A stretch of DNA of 64,000 bases from Aquipluma nitroreducens (GTDB lineage Bacteria > Bacteroidota > Bacteroidia > Bacteroidales > Prolixibacteraceae). This document shows positions 54,398 through 61,963 of this stretch, one piece after another. Location: positions 1,999,001 through 2,063,000 of the forward strand of contig NZ_AP018694.1 of NCBI RefSeq assembly GCF_009689585.1, in the 5' to 3' direction. The position numbers were made by a program, and so were the translations under genes. The notes under the pieces were generated by a model. It searched no databases and was not told where the DNA came from. It was given only the letters and a program-made list of their open reading frames with translations. The stretch's first letter is position 1. The number at the start of each line of letters is the position of its first letter.

Positions 54398-55285
54398 ATG
54401 CCAAACGAATCGTTTGTAAAATATATTCACGCGGGTTCACTCGATAAAGAATGGGGATTGTTCCTGACTGGCGCGGGATATGCACAAATTCCGCCGACGA
54501 CTGTTTACCCGCCAAATGTGCACCCCAGCGGTTATTTCTTCACCTGGGGAAAAGGACGTGTGCTTCAGGAATACCAGATCAATTACATTACTGAGGGCTC
54601 CGGAACGTTTGAGACGAGTACTGATCAGTTTCAGGTAGTACCCGGTTCGATCCTGATTTTGCGTCCGGGAATGTGGCACCGCTACAAACCCGATTCCAAT
54701 ACCGGGTGGAGCGAACATTACCTTGGATTTAACGGCGATTTTTGTTCGCACCTGTTTAACGAGGGATTTTTTCAATCGGGCAAGCCTGTCATGTATGTGG
54801 GCTTTCAGGAAAATATCCTGAAGTTATTCCTTGAAATTATCCAATTGGTAAAAGATGAGAAAACAGGCCATCAACAAGTTGCCGCAGCAAATACGATTTT
54901 AATTCTTAGCAAGATTCTATCGGTAGTTCGTAACCAGGAGTTCGCCGGGAAAAGCATAGAGCGCACCATTCGGAAAGCCTGTTTGCATTTCAGGGAAAAC
55001 CTTAATACCAATGTTAATATTGAAGAGTTGGCCAAAGAGTTAAATGTTGGATATTCCTACTTCAGGCAAATGTTCAGGAAATACACAGGTATTCCGCCAA
55101 CCCAATACCATTTATCGCTCAGGATACAAAAGGCTAAAGACTTGCTGGTTTCAACCGATCAAAGTTTCAAGGAAATTGCCATCGACCTCGGATTTGAATC
55201 GTATTTTTATTTTTCACGAATTTTTAAGGACAAGACCGGAAAAAGCCCGATGGAATTCAGGAAAGAACATCACCAACAAAATTGA
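54398..55285 (+). CDS. AraC-family regulator, probably of rhamnose genes
   Basis: 295 residues from ATG 54398 (a TTG 60 bases earlier would add 20 residues and cover a putative operator copy). The N-terminal cupin sensor domain includes INYITEGSGTFETSTDQ and VVPGSILILRPGMWHRY; the C-terminal double HTH includes NVNIEELAKELNVGYSYFRQ and IAIDLGFESYFYFSRIFKDKTGKSP. Its divergent position next to rhaB makes it the likely rhamnose-responsive activator, comparable in role to RhaR/RhaS. It converges on the OmpA/PD40 gene with 14 bases between stops. Confidence 0.88.
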   Translation: MPNESFVKYIHAGSLDKEWGLFLTGAGYAQIPPTTVYPPNVHPSGYFFTWGKGRVLQEYQINYITEGSGTFETSTDQFQVVPGSILILRPGMWHRYKPDSNTGWSEHYLGFNGDFCSHLFNEGFFQSGKPVMYVGFQENILKLFLEIIQLVKDEKTGHQQVAAANTILILSKILSVVRNQEFAGKSIERTIRKACLHFRENLNTNVNIEELAKELNVGYSYFRQMFRKYTGIPPTQYHLSLRIQKAKDLLVSTDQSFKEIAIDLGFESYFYFSRIFKDKTGKSPMEFRKEHHQQN

Positions 55286-55299
55286 GGCATTGTGTCCGA

Positions 55300-57306
55300 T
55301 TAAAAGTAGAATATATTTTTCTGACCACGCTTTTCTTTGTACGCCCCTTTTCGAACCACTTTCACAATAGAACGCCGGTTTACTTCGTGCTGTTCTTCAG
55401 TACATTCAACCCCATTGGCGCATTTATTCAGCAAACGTGTCTCACCGTATCCGTGGTACAAAAGGCGTTTCGGGTCAATTCCTTTGGAAACCACATAATC
55501 GAAAGCAGCCTTAGCCCGCTTTTTCGAAAGCAACATATTGTAATCATCGCTACCGCGCGAATCGGTGTGCGATTCAATCCGGATTTCAAGATCCGGAAAA
55601 TCTTTCAGCATGGCAATCAGCCGGTCAAGAGTAGCAGCAACATCAGGTTTGATATCTGATTGATCTAATCCATAGTTGATGTATTCCAGTTCGACGACCT
55701 GTAAAGCCTCCCCATCCTCTTCTTCCATGCTTTTTGGCGCAGGCGAATTATCGTCAGCTTCTATCTTTTGTTCCAGAAAAATCTCTGAGTAAGCTTCATC
55801 ATTTGGCCGAAGTTTCGCTGTACCAATAACGACTTCGGTTTCGTTGTATAATTCTTTGGTTACATTAATCGTGTATTGTTGCCCCTTGTTTACTTCGAAC
55901 TCGAACTGCCCATCGATGCGGGTGGTACTCGATGCAATGGTATTCCCGGCTTCGTTAATCACAGAAACTGTGGCATCAGAAAGTACGTCTTTTGTATCGC
56001 GATCCTTGACTACACCACGGATGATAACCGGAACCCGTTTGATCTTCAGAAAGTACAAATCGTCGTCACCCTTACCTCCCGAACGGTTTGAGGCAAAATA
56101 GCCTTTCACTCCGGTCGAGTCAAGTGCCAGCCCAAAATCATCTTTCGATGAATTAACCGGGTAGCCCATATTCTCGACACTATTAAAAATGCCCTGTTCA
56201 GGAACCGAGAAATAAATATCCAATGCCCCTAAACCACCATGTCCATCGCTTGAAAAATAGAGAACCCCATCGTTACTGATAAATGGGAAAAACTCGTTTC
56301 CTTCGGTATTAATTTTTGGCCCGAGATTAAAAGGTTTACTCCATTGTCCGTTCGAAAATACACTAAAGTAAATATCTGATTTTCCATAACCACCGGGCAT
56401 ATCAGAAGCAAAATACAATATCTTTCCTTCTTTGTCAATCGAGGGATGCCCCGCAGAATATTCGTCGCTGTTGTACCTAAAGCTACCGCTCAAATTCCAT
56501 TCATTATCGTCCAGCTTTCCAAGAAATATCTTCAGGTTAACTACGCCTTCCCTACTTTTTGAAGTTTTCCCCTTCGCAAAATTATTCCGGGTTAAATAGA
56601 TAATGTTGTTTTTCGAATCGATTGAAACCGGTCCGTCGTGGTAAGCAGTTTTCAGCTTTGGAGCAAAGGGCTCTACTGAATTCAGATCGCCATAGGGTCC
56701 TATTTTTGCTGAATACAACTTCAGATAGGGCAATTCATTCCACTTATAAGTCGCTCCTGCTTTAGTGCCTATTGAGGTTGATGAGAAAATAAGTTTGTCC
56801 TTATAGAAAGCTGGTCCCATGTCGGAACCGATTGTATTTATGGCGGTATTCAGGATTTCATAATTGGTAGAATCGCGCATCAGGAATTTAATGTATTCGA
56901 GGAGAGAAACCTGCAAATTAACGCGTCCGTCTTCAGGTCGTAAATCGGAGTATTCTTTTAGCCATTGCTCTGCAACCAGGTATTTACCATTGCTTTTCAA
57001 CGCCTGCGAATAATTAAAAATATCTTCAGGAATGGCAACTTTGCGGTCGATTAATTTTTTGAGCCAACGTTCAACCTCTTCTGTATTTCCAACATTTCGG
57101 TTCGACTCTGCCAATCTCTTTACTACATAATTATCGGCAGTATCCTTTTCGTAGGCATATTCGTAAAGTCCAATTGCCTCAACAAATGCAAATTCATCAA
57201 AGCTTTTATCAGCAAGCTTAACGGTAAGCTTCTGGCTCAAACCTACCGTTGGTATGAATAAGATAAGAATTACTCCCCACAGAAATATTTTTGAAAGTCT
57301 TGCCAT
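55300..57306 (-). CDS. OmpA/PD40 outer-membrane protein (PorE-like)
   Basis: 668 residues: signal peptide (MARLSKIFLWGVILILF...GLSQ), TPR-like helices (about 30-140), a PD40/WD40-like beta-propeller (about 160-440, for example GPAFYKDKLIFSS, HPSIDKEGKILYFASD, FPFISNDGVLYFSSDG), a carboxypeptidase-regulatory-like domain (VIIRGVVKDRDTKDVLSDATV), and an OmpA peptidoglycan-binding domain (IRIESHTDSRGSDDYN, ending EVNRRS). This is the architecture of PorE/SprE-associated OmpA proteins linking T9SS parts to peptidoglycan. Last gene of the minus-strand surface cluster, 94 bases after the PorP/SprF gene. Confidence 0.9.
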   Translation of the reverse strand: MARLSKIFLWGVILILFIPTVGLSQKLTVKLADKSFDEFAFVEAIGLYEYAYEKDTADNYVVKRLAESNRNVGNTEEVERWLKKLIDRKVAIPEDIFNYSQALKSNGKYLVAEQWLKEYSDLRPEDGRVNLQVSLLEYIKFLMRDSTNYEILNTAINTIGSDMGPAFYKDKLIFSSTSIGTKAGATYKWNELPYLKLYSAKIGPYGDLNSVEPFAPKLKTAYHDGPVSIDSKNNIIYLTRNNFAKGKTSKSREGVVNLKIFLGKLDDNEWNLSGSFRYNSDEYSAGHPSIDKEGKILYFASDMPGGYGKSDIYFSVFSNGQWSKPFNLGPKINTEGNEFFPFISNDGVLYFSSDGHGGLGALDIYFSVPEQGIFNSVENMGYPVNSSKDDFGLALDSTGVKGYFASNRSGGKGDDDLYFLKIKRVPVIIRGVVKDRDTKDVLSDATVSVINEAGNTIASSTTRIDGQFEFEVNKGQQYTINVTKELYNETEVVIGTAKLRPNDEAYSEIFLEQKIEADDNSPAPKSMEEEDGEALQVVELEYINYGLDQSDIKPDVAATLDRLIAMLKDFPDLEIRIESHTDSRGSDDYNMLLSKKRAKAAFDYVVSKGIDPKRLLYHGYGETRLLNKCANGVECTEEQHEVNRRSIVKVVRKGAYKEKRGQKNIFYF

Positions 57307-57400
57307 TCAATGATTCTTTGTACCCGAAAATAAACCATTCCATACAACGAATATCTGTACACCAAAATTAAAACCGACAAATCGACCCGAGAAAACTGGG

Positions 57401-58360
57401 CTAGAAATATCTTGGTGATCTAACTCTGCCGCGTCCAAAGTCGAAATCGAAGGTTACCATAATTTCATGTGTTCCGTTGCTAAAAGCTCCCAATTTATTG
57501 ATTGGAAGATCGTAGGAATATCCGAATTTTAACTGATCGGTGACCTGAAGTTGAAATAATCCTCCAAATGAATCTCCAACCCGATACATACCTCCCAACC
57601 AAAGACGGTCATAAAATAAAAATGTACCCGTTAAATCTAACCCAACAGGGGCATTGTTAACATATTTGGTTAAAATGGATGGTTTAAATTTAACAATTCT
57701 ATTTACATCAAATACATAGCCCGCCATAAAAAAAATGTGTACCTGTTCCTTGCTGATACTCTGCGTGGAAACGCCATTTTTATTGATTCTGTTTTCAATT
57801 AATTTTGGAAGTGAGAGTCCAAAATAATATTTAGGAGTATAATAAAAAGCTCCAACACCGAAGTTTGGTAAAAATTTACGGTTAATATCATTGGCGAAAA
57901 CCGGGTCATCCGGATCGTTGGTAGTTAAGTCTGAAAGGCCAGCATCAAAAAAATTGACTCCCCCTTTTAGTCCCAGAGAAAGACTTCTGCGGCGACTAAA
58001 ACTGAGCGTAAAAGAATAATCGATATAAAGTCCTGTCTGTTTTACAGGGTCTACCTGATCGCTCAAAAACGAAAAGCCTAAACCCATTTTTGTGCCGACA
58101 ACAGGAAAATTCATCGAAAATGAGCGGGTGACGGGTGCCCCAGGCATAGATACCCATTGATTGCGCGAAACGACCATCATGCTCAACACATCTTTTGATC
58201 CGGCATAAGCAGGATTAAGCGTAAGCAGATTTTCCATGTACTGCGTGTACATTGGATCTTGCTGCGCATACGATTCGAGGACACAAAACAATAGTACAAT
58301 TACCGCGATAACTCGGGCAACCAATTGGTTTATTCGTTTTATGTATTTAGAATTACTCAA
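57401..58360 (-). CDS. PorP/SprF family type IX secretion outer-membrane protein
   Basis: A 319-residue predicted 14-stranded barrel with a signal peptide ending SYAQQ. The start QQDPMYTQYMENLLTLNPAYAGSKD, then SMVVSRNQWVSMPGAPVTRSFSMN, LSFSRRRSLSLGLKGGV and the C-terminal FDFDFGRGRVRSPRYF are characteristic of PorP/SprF. Family members associate with particular T9SS substrates, classically SprF with the SprB adhesin. Here it directly follows the type-B-sorted protein gene (68 bases), so that protein or the giant adhesin is its probable client. Confidence 0.93.
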   Translation of the reverse strand: MSNSKYIKRINQLVARVIAVIVLLFCVLESYAQQDPMYTQYMENLLTLNPAYAGSKDVLSMMVVSRNQWVSMPGAPVTRSFSMNFPVVGTKMGLGFSFLSDQVDPVKQTGLYIDYSFTLSFSRRRSLSLGLKGGVNFFDAGLSDLTTNDPDDPVFANDINRKFLPNFGVGAFYYTPKYYFGLSLPKLIENRINKNGVSTQSISKEQVHIFFMAGYVFDVNRIVKFKPSILTKYVNNAPVGLDLTGTFLFYDRLWLGGMYRVGDSFGGLFQLQVTDQLKFGYSYDLPINKLGAFSNGTHEIMVTFDFDFGRGRVRSPRYF

Positions 58361-58428
58361 TTTTTCATTTTGTTTTTAATGTCTTCAGTTTTTTATCCGA
58401 GTTTCCAATTTTTACTTTAGGCGCTTTT

Positions 58429-59847
58429 TCATCGATCGAGATAAATGGCACCATTTATTTTTTCTTTTCCATCCAGTTTCAGCACATAAAAATAAGTGCC
58501 TGTAGGAACCGAGCCTGAACCAACCCGAACACCCTGTCCGGCTTTTCCATCCCAGAATCCGCTTTTACCCTGACCTTCTCCATAATTGTCCGATCGGTAA
58601 ACCACATTACCCCAACGGTTGAAGATTTCAATTTGCACTGTTTTATATTTGGCTATTCCTTTTATTTCGAATTTATCGTTGATGCCATCACCATTGGGAG
58701 AAAAAGCTTCAGGAATAAAGAATGGTGCATCGCTAACCAAAACCAATACGGTTGCCTGATCGCAATGCTCGAAATAGTCACAGATAGAATAGATAAAATT
58801 ATCAGATCCAGTATAATACTGATTGGGTAAATAAGAAACCAGCGAATCGCCTACCACGGTTGCGATACCATTTTGTGGCGCGGTTACTATTTTCAATGTG
58901 GCCGGGTTTAATTCTCCCTTGGGCATGTCGTTGGCCAGTACATTAATATCAACAGCAAAATTCAACTTAGTTGATGAAGTATCCATCACTGCTTGAGTAT
59001 ATAAGCCAACCCAAACCGAATCCTGACTGGTACAGCCGTATGTATCAGTAACCTTCAAATAGTACATACCCAAACCACTCACCTCTGCCATAGCCGTAGT
59101 TTCTCCACTTCTAATAATGCCATCCTTCGACTGCCACAAATAAGTTAGGCCAACTCCTGTACTCTTACTTCCACTCAGTAAAATATCAGCATTTGGCTCA
59201 TTAACAAAAACATTTTTATCGGTTACAGCCTTTGGCTGATTATTAACAACAATCAACACCGAAGTCGTATCCACTTGCCCCCTGCTATCAGAAACAGTTA
59301 AGTGATATCGGGTTGTTTTTCCAGGAATAAAGGTCGGTTTTGAGCTGGCTGCATTGTCGAGATAAGCAGATGGCGACCAAGTAAAAGTAAGTCCTCCACC
59401 ATTTGATGAACTTGCATCCAATACATAACCAGTAACATTACAATTACCTAGCATTACAATTGAGTTTCCTGCAATTCGGGCAGTTGGCTTATCATCGGTT
59501 TGATCGACCACAAAATGCCAGGCCTTACGGTTGGCACATCCTGAAAGAGAATTAACTGTAACCATTAAGTAATAGTCGCCTGAACCGTTCCATTTGACCT
59601 GAATTTCATTTTCACGGCCAGCCCCCAAGGGTGACATAACCGCCTGACTGTTATTTGCAGGATTTATCAACGTAACATCGGTGAATACCTGCCAATTGTA
59701 AGTTACTTCAAACGCATTCTTCGCAATCTTGTATTCGTGCACAGAACCACGATATACCGTGTAGAAGTCCTGTCCAGTTGCAAAAGCAACAGACGAAACC
59801 CATACGAGTATCATGATTAGAATTCTATGTAGAATACCTTTTTTCAA
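58429..59847 (-). CDS. T9SS type B sorting-domain protein
   Basis: 472 residues with an N-terminal signal peptide (MKKGILHRILIMILVWVSSVAFATGQ), two or three PKD/Ig-like domains (LTFTWSPSAYLDNA..., LTYLWQSKDGIIRSGETT), a cadherin-like linker (VLANDMPKGELNPATLKIV) and the C-terminal gliding-motility-associated CHU_C domain: AFSPNGDGINDKFEIKGI, IEIFNRWGNVVYRSDNY, GTYFYVLKLDGKEKINGAIYLDR. That domain marks secretion by the type IX system and surface attachment via SprF-like proteins. It is followed by the PorP/SprF gene. Confidence 0.92.
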   Translation of the reverse strand: MKKGILHRILIMILVWVSSVAFATGQDFYTVYRGSVHEYKIAKNAFEVTYNWQVFTDVTLINPANNSQAVMSPLGAGRENEIQVKWNGSGDYYLMVTVNSLSGCANRKAWHFVVDQTDDKPTARIAGNSIVMLGNCNVTGYVLDASSSNGGGLTFTWSPSAYLDNAASSKPTFIPGKTTRYHLTVSDSRGQVDTTSVLIVVNNQPKAVTDKNVFVNEPNADILLSGSKSTGVGLTYLWQSKDGIIRSGETTAMAEVSGLGMYYLKVTDTYGCTSQDSVWVGLYTQAVMDTSSTKLNFAVDINVLANDMPKGELNPATLKIVTAPQNGIATVVGDSLVSYLPNQYYTGSDNFIYSICDYFEHCDQATVLVLVSDAPFFIPEAFSPNGDGINDKFEIKGIAKYKTVQIEIFNRWGNVVYRSDNYGEGQGKSGFWDGKAGQGVRVGSGSVPTGTYFYVLKLDGKEKINGAIYLDR

Positions 59848-59861
59848 TCCTTAAATTTCAA

Positions 59862-59900
59862 ATGCCCCCACCAAACCTCCCCCGGAGGGGAGGCTATTGG
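59862..59900. repeat. C/G palindromic repeat
   Basis: CCCCACCAAACCTCCCCCGG with AGGGGAGGCTATTGGGCGG, a member of the family at 2919, 12152 and 12266. It lies in the 134-base gap between two surface-protein genes. Confidence 0.6.
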
Positions 59901-59981
59901 GCGGCAAAGCTTTATTAAATTATCGCCTCCTAAAAATCTACCTAACACACTATTTTTCAAAGTTTTTTTTGGACGAGGACT

Positions 59982-60860
59982 TTATACCCCTTGTAAACTG
60001 TCTATAACCGGTAAAACTTCAATCCGGTGCTGAACTGAATCATTCGAAGAATTACTATCAAGCAGATTACTGCGACTTTCACTCTGATTTTTGATTGATA
60101 GTTTTACATCCTGCGAAACTCCAGGCACGTTCTTGACCGCAACCGTAACCGTTACTTCGCTGTCGGTACCTTTAACTAAGTAAAGGTTATTTACATCGGA
60201 AGTCAGCTTACCTGAATTAACTCCTACAATTGATACAATTGAAATACCTGTATTATAAGCCGGATTGACTGATAAAACAGGTTGAAACGACCAATCATAG
60301 GTATCTCCTGCCAGCGCTGTTTGTTTGTTATCGGTACCATTTAACCTCCGAACTATAAATTTCAGAGTAGTGGTACCGGCATCATATGCCGAAGCCAAAG
60401 GGTTAAACCCATCGGTTGAGGCCACCGCCGGACAACTCATGGTATTGTCAACCGGAATATTCTCCGACAATAAGTCGAATTTGTTGATTTGTGGTGTAAT
60501 TTGAATATTAATTCGATTAGTACATCCACCATTATCTGTTGCCTCCAGCCACACATAATAAATATGCGCCGAAGCTCCCGAATTCCATTGAATTTTCGTG
60601 GATGCTAATCCGTCTACCCCCACTTTCCCTTTTGCATTGATAATATCAAATTCACCAGTCAAACCATCATCATAGTATCCACTACCGTCGGCATTGGCGG
60701 TAATGTAAAAATTGTACAAGGCTCCAGCGCTTATACCGTTACAGGTATATGTTTGCAAAGCACCCTCATAAGGCTGCCGAGTCGCACTCTGTGCATTAGC
60801 TGTCGGACTAAATCCGACAGCTAACAGCATTAGTATGATGATATGTTTAAATTGGTACAT
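59982..60860 (-). CDS. Exported Ig-like protein of unknown function
   Basis: 292 residues from ATG 60860, with a signal peptide (MYQFKHIIILMLLAVGFSPTANAQ). An upstream ATG would overlap the previous gene. The mature part is all beta: YTCNGISAGALYNFYITANA, IQWNSGASAHIYYVWLEATDNGGCTNRINIQI, VTVAVKNVPGVSQDVKLSIKNQ. These read like two PKD/Ig-like modules. It ends HRIEVLPVIDSLQGV with no T9SS sorting domain. It is sandwiched between a similar exported protein and the CHU_C protein on the same strand, so it probably works with them at the cell surface. Confidence 0.65.
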   Translation of the reverse strand: MYQFKHIIILMLLAVGFSPTANAQSATRQPYEGALQTYTCNGISAGALYNFYITANADGSGYYDDGLTGEFDIINAKGKVGVDGLASTKIQWNSGASAHIYYVWLEATDNGGCTNRINIQITPQINKFDLLSENIPVDNTMSCPAVASTDGFNPLASAYDAGTTTLKFIVRRLNGTDNKQTALAGDTYDWSFQPVLSVNPAYNTGISIVSIVGVNSGKLTSDVNNLYLVKGTDSEVTVTVAVKNVPGVSQDVKLSIKNQSESRSNLLDSNSSNDSVQHRIEVLPVIDSLQGV

Positions 60861-60870
60861 CAATATATTG

Positions 60871-61767
60871 TTATTGGAAACTTCCAATTGAAGGAAGGGC
60901 GTTAACTGTCACTGTAGCCGAGTTATCCGACCCGTTGATTGTTGTATTTTCATTATATGTTGTGCCACCGGTCCTATCTTCTCTCACAGAAACGTTAGAT
61001 ACTGTGCCTTCGAGGTTTTGTGCTGCAATACCTGAAGTTGTGTAGAATGTTACGGTAAATTCCTCAGAAGTTACAGAGGAAGCCAGATCCACCACCTGTA
61101 GCCCTCCAGTTGCAATAACGTCGCTTGTAATGTCGTTTCCTCCCTTCGTAACTTTAAATGCACCTGCTGTTGTACCTAAAAGGCCACTTGGATTCGGTAA
61201 CTTTAATGTATAACTCCAGAGGAATGAAGTGCCAGATACATTTATATTTTCGAATGTTGGAGTTACAGTAAATTTAATTGTATTGTTTTGATCTTTGGAA
61301 GCTGCAGTATTATCTGTTGTATTTGCAATAGTCTGGCAGTATTGTGGACCTTTATCTGCGGCAATAGCCAAATTAATAGTTGGGGCAGCCAAAACGGTAA
61401 CATTAAGTTTAATGGTATTGGTACAGCCATTACTAGAGCCATCCTTTATTGTTACAATAAGATTTCCCGTTGCCCCAACTGTAGCACTGGTACTATAATG
61501 CACTGTAAAAGTAGCATCATAACTACCGGCCTTCGCTATTAAATTTGTTTTATCTGTACCTGAAAACCCTGCAGTAACGGCAATAACTTCAGCAGCATCA
61601 CCGTCAAAATCAATTGTCGCAGTACCTGCAGTGTTTACAACAATACCTTTTAAAGTGTATGTGTATGTACCGCCTTGTATTACAGTTGAATTTACTTGCC
61701 CCTTAGCACTTCCAGCCACGATTACCAACGTGACCAACATTAAGAACGAATAGAATAGCTTTTTCAT
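60871..61767 (-). CDS. Exported Ig-like protein of unknown function
   Basis: 298 residues with a signal peptide (MKKLFYSFLMLVTLVIVAGSAKG, then QVNST). The mature part is beta-rich and Thr/Ser/Ala-rich: GGTYTYTLKGIVVNTAGTAT, VHYSTSATVGATGNLIVTI, FLWSYTLKLPNPSG. Two sequence modules end in similar strands (LNVTVLAAPTINLAI and ATVTVNALPSIGSFQ). No sorting domain or catalytic motif is visible. It resembles in style the repeats of the giant adhesin upstream on the same strand (196-base gap) and is followed after 10 bases by another such protein. Confidence 0.65.
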   Translation of the reverse strand: MKKLFYSFLMLVTLVIVAGSAKGQVNSTVIQGGTYTYTLKGIVVNTAGTATIDFDGDAAEVIAVTAGFSGTDKTNLIAKAGSYDATFTVHYSTSATVGATGNLIVTIKDGSSNGCTNTIKLNVTVLAAPTINLAIAADKGPQYCQTIANTTDNTAASKDQNNTIKFTVTPTFENINVSGTSFLWSYTLKLPNPSGLLGTTAGAFKVTKGGNDITSDVIATGGLQVVDLASSVTSEEFTVTFYTTSGIAAQNLEGTVSNVSVREDRTGGTTYNENTTINGSDNSATVTVNALPSIGSFQ

Positions 61768-61885
61768 AACATTGAAATTTTAAGATTTACGTTTTTTATT
61801 TGTTTTTTTAATTGAAAATTCTGAATATATGTTGATTTGTAAAGACAAAATGAATTACGTCTCGACAATGTATGTCAAGGATCAT

Positions 61886-61900
61886 CACCGCCAGGCGGTG
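61886..61900. other. Small hairpin after the adhesin gene
   Basis: CACCGC-cag-GCGGTG in the gap between the giant adhesin stop and the next gene. It has no T tract, so it is not a convincing terminator. Confidence 0.35.
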
Positions 61901-61963
61901 AGTTTGTAGAGGTCAAAATAGTTTGTTGCTTCATCTTTTATGATTATTTTGTTTTCTTGTATC

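Noticed and set aside
61886-61900. CACCGC/GCGGTG hairpin as a terminator of the adhesin gene
   Set aside because: Short stem, 3-base loop and no T tract on the minus strand.
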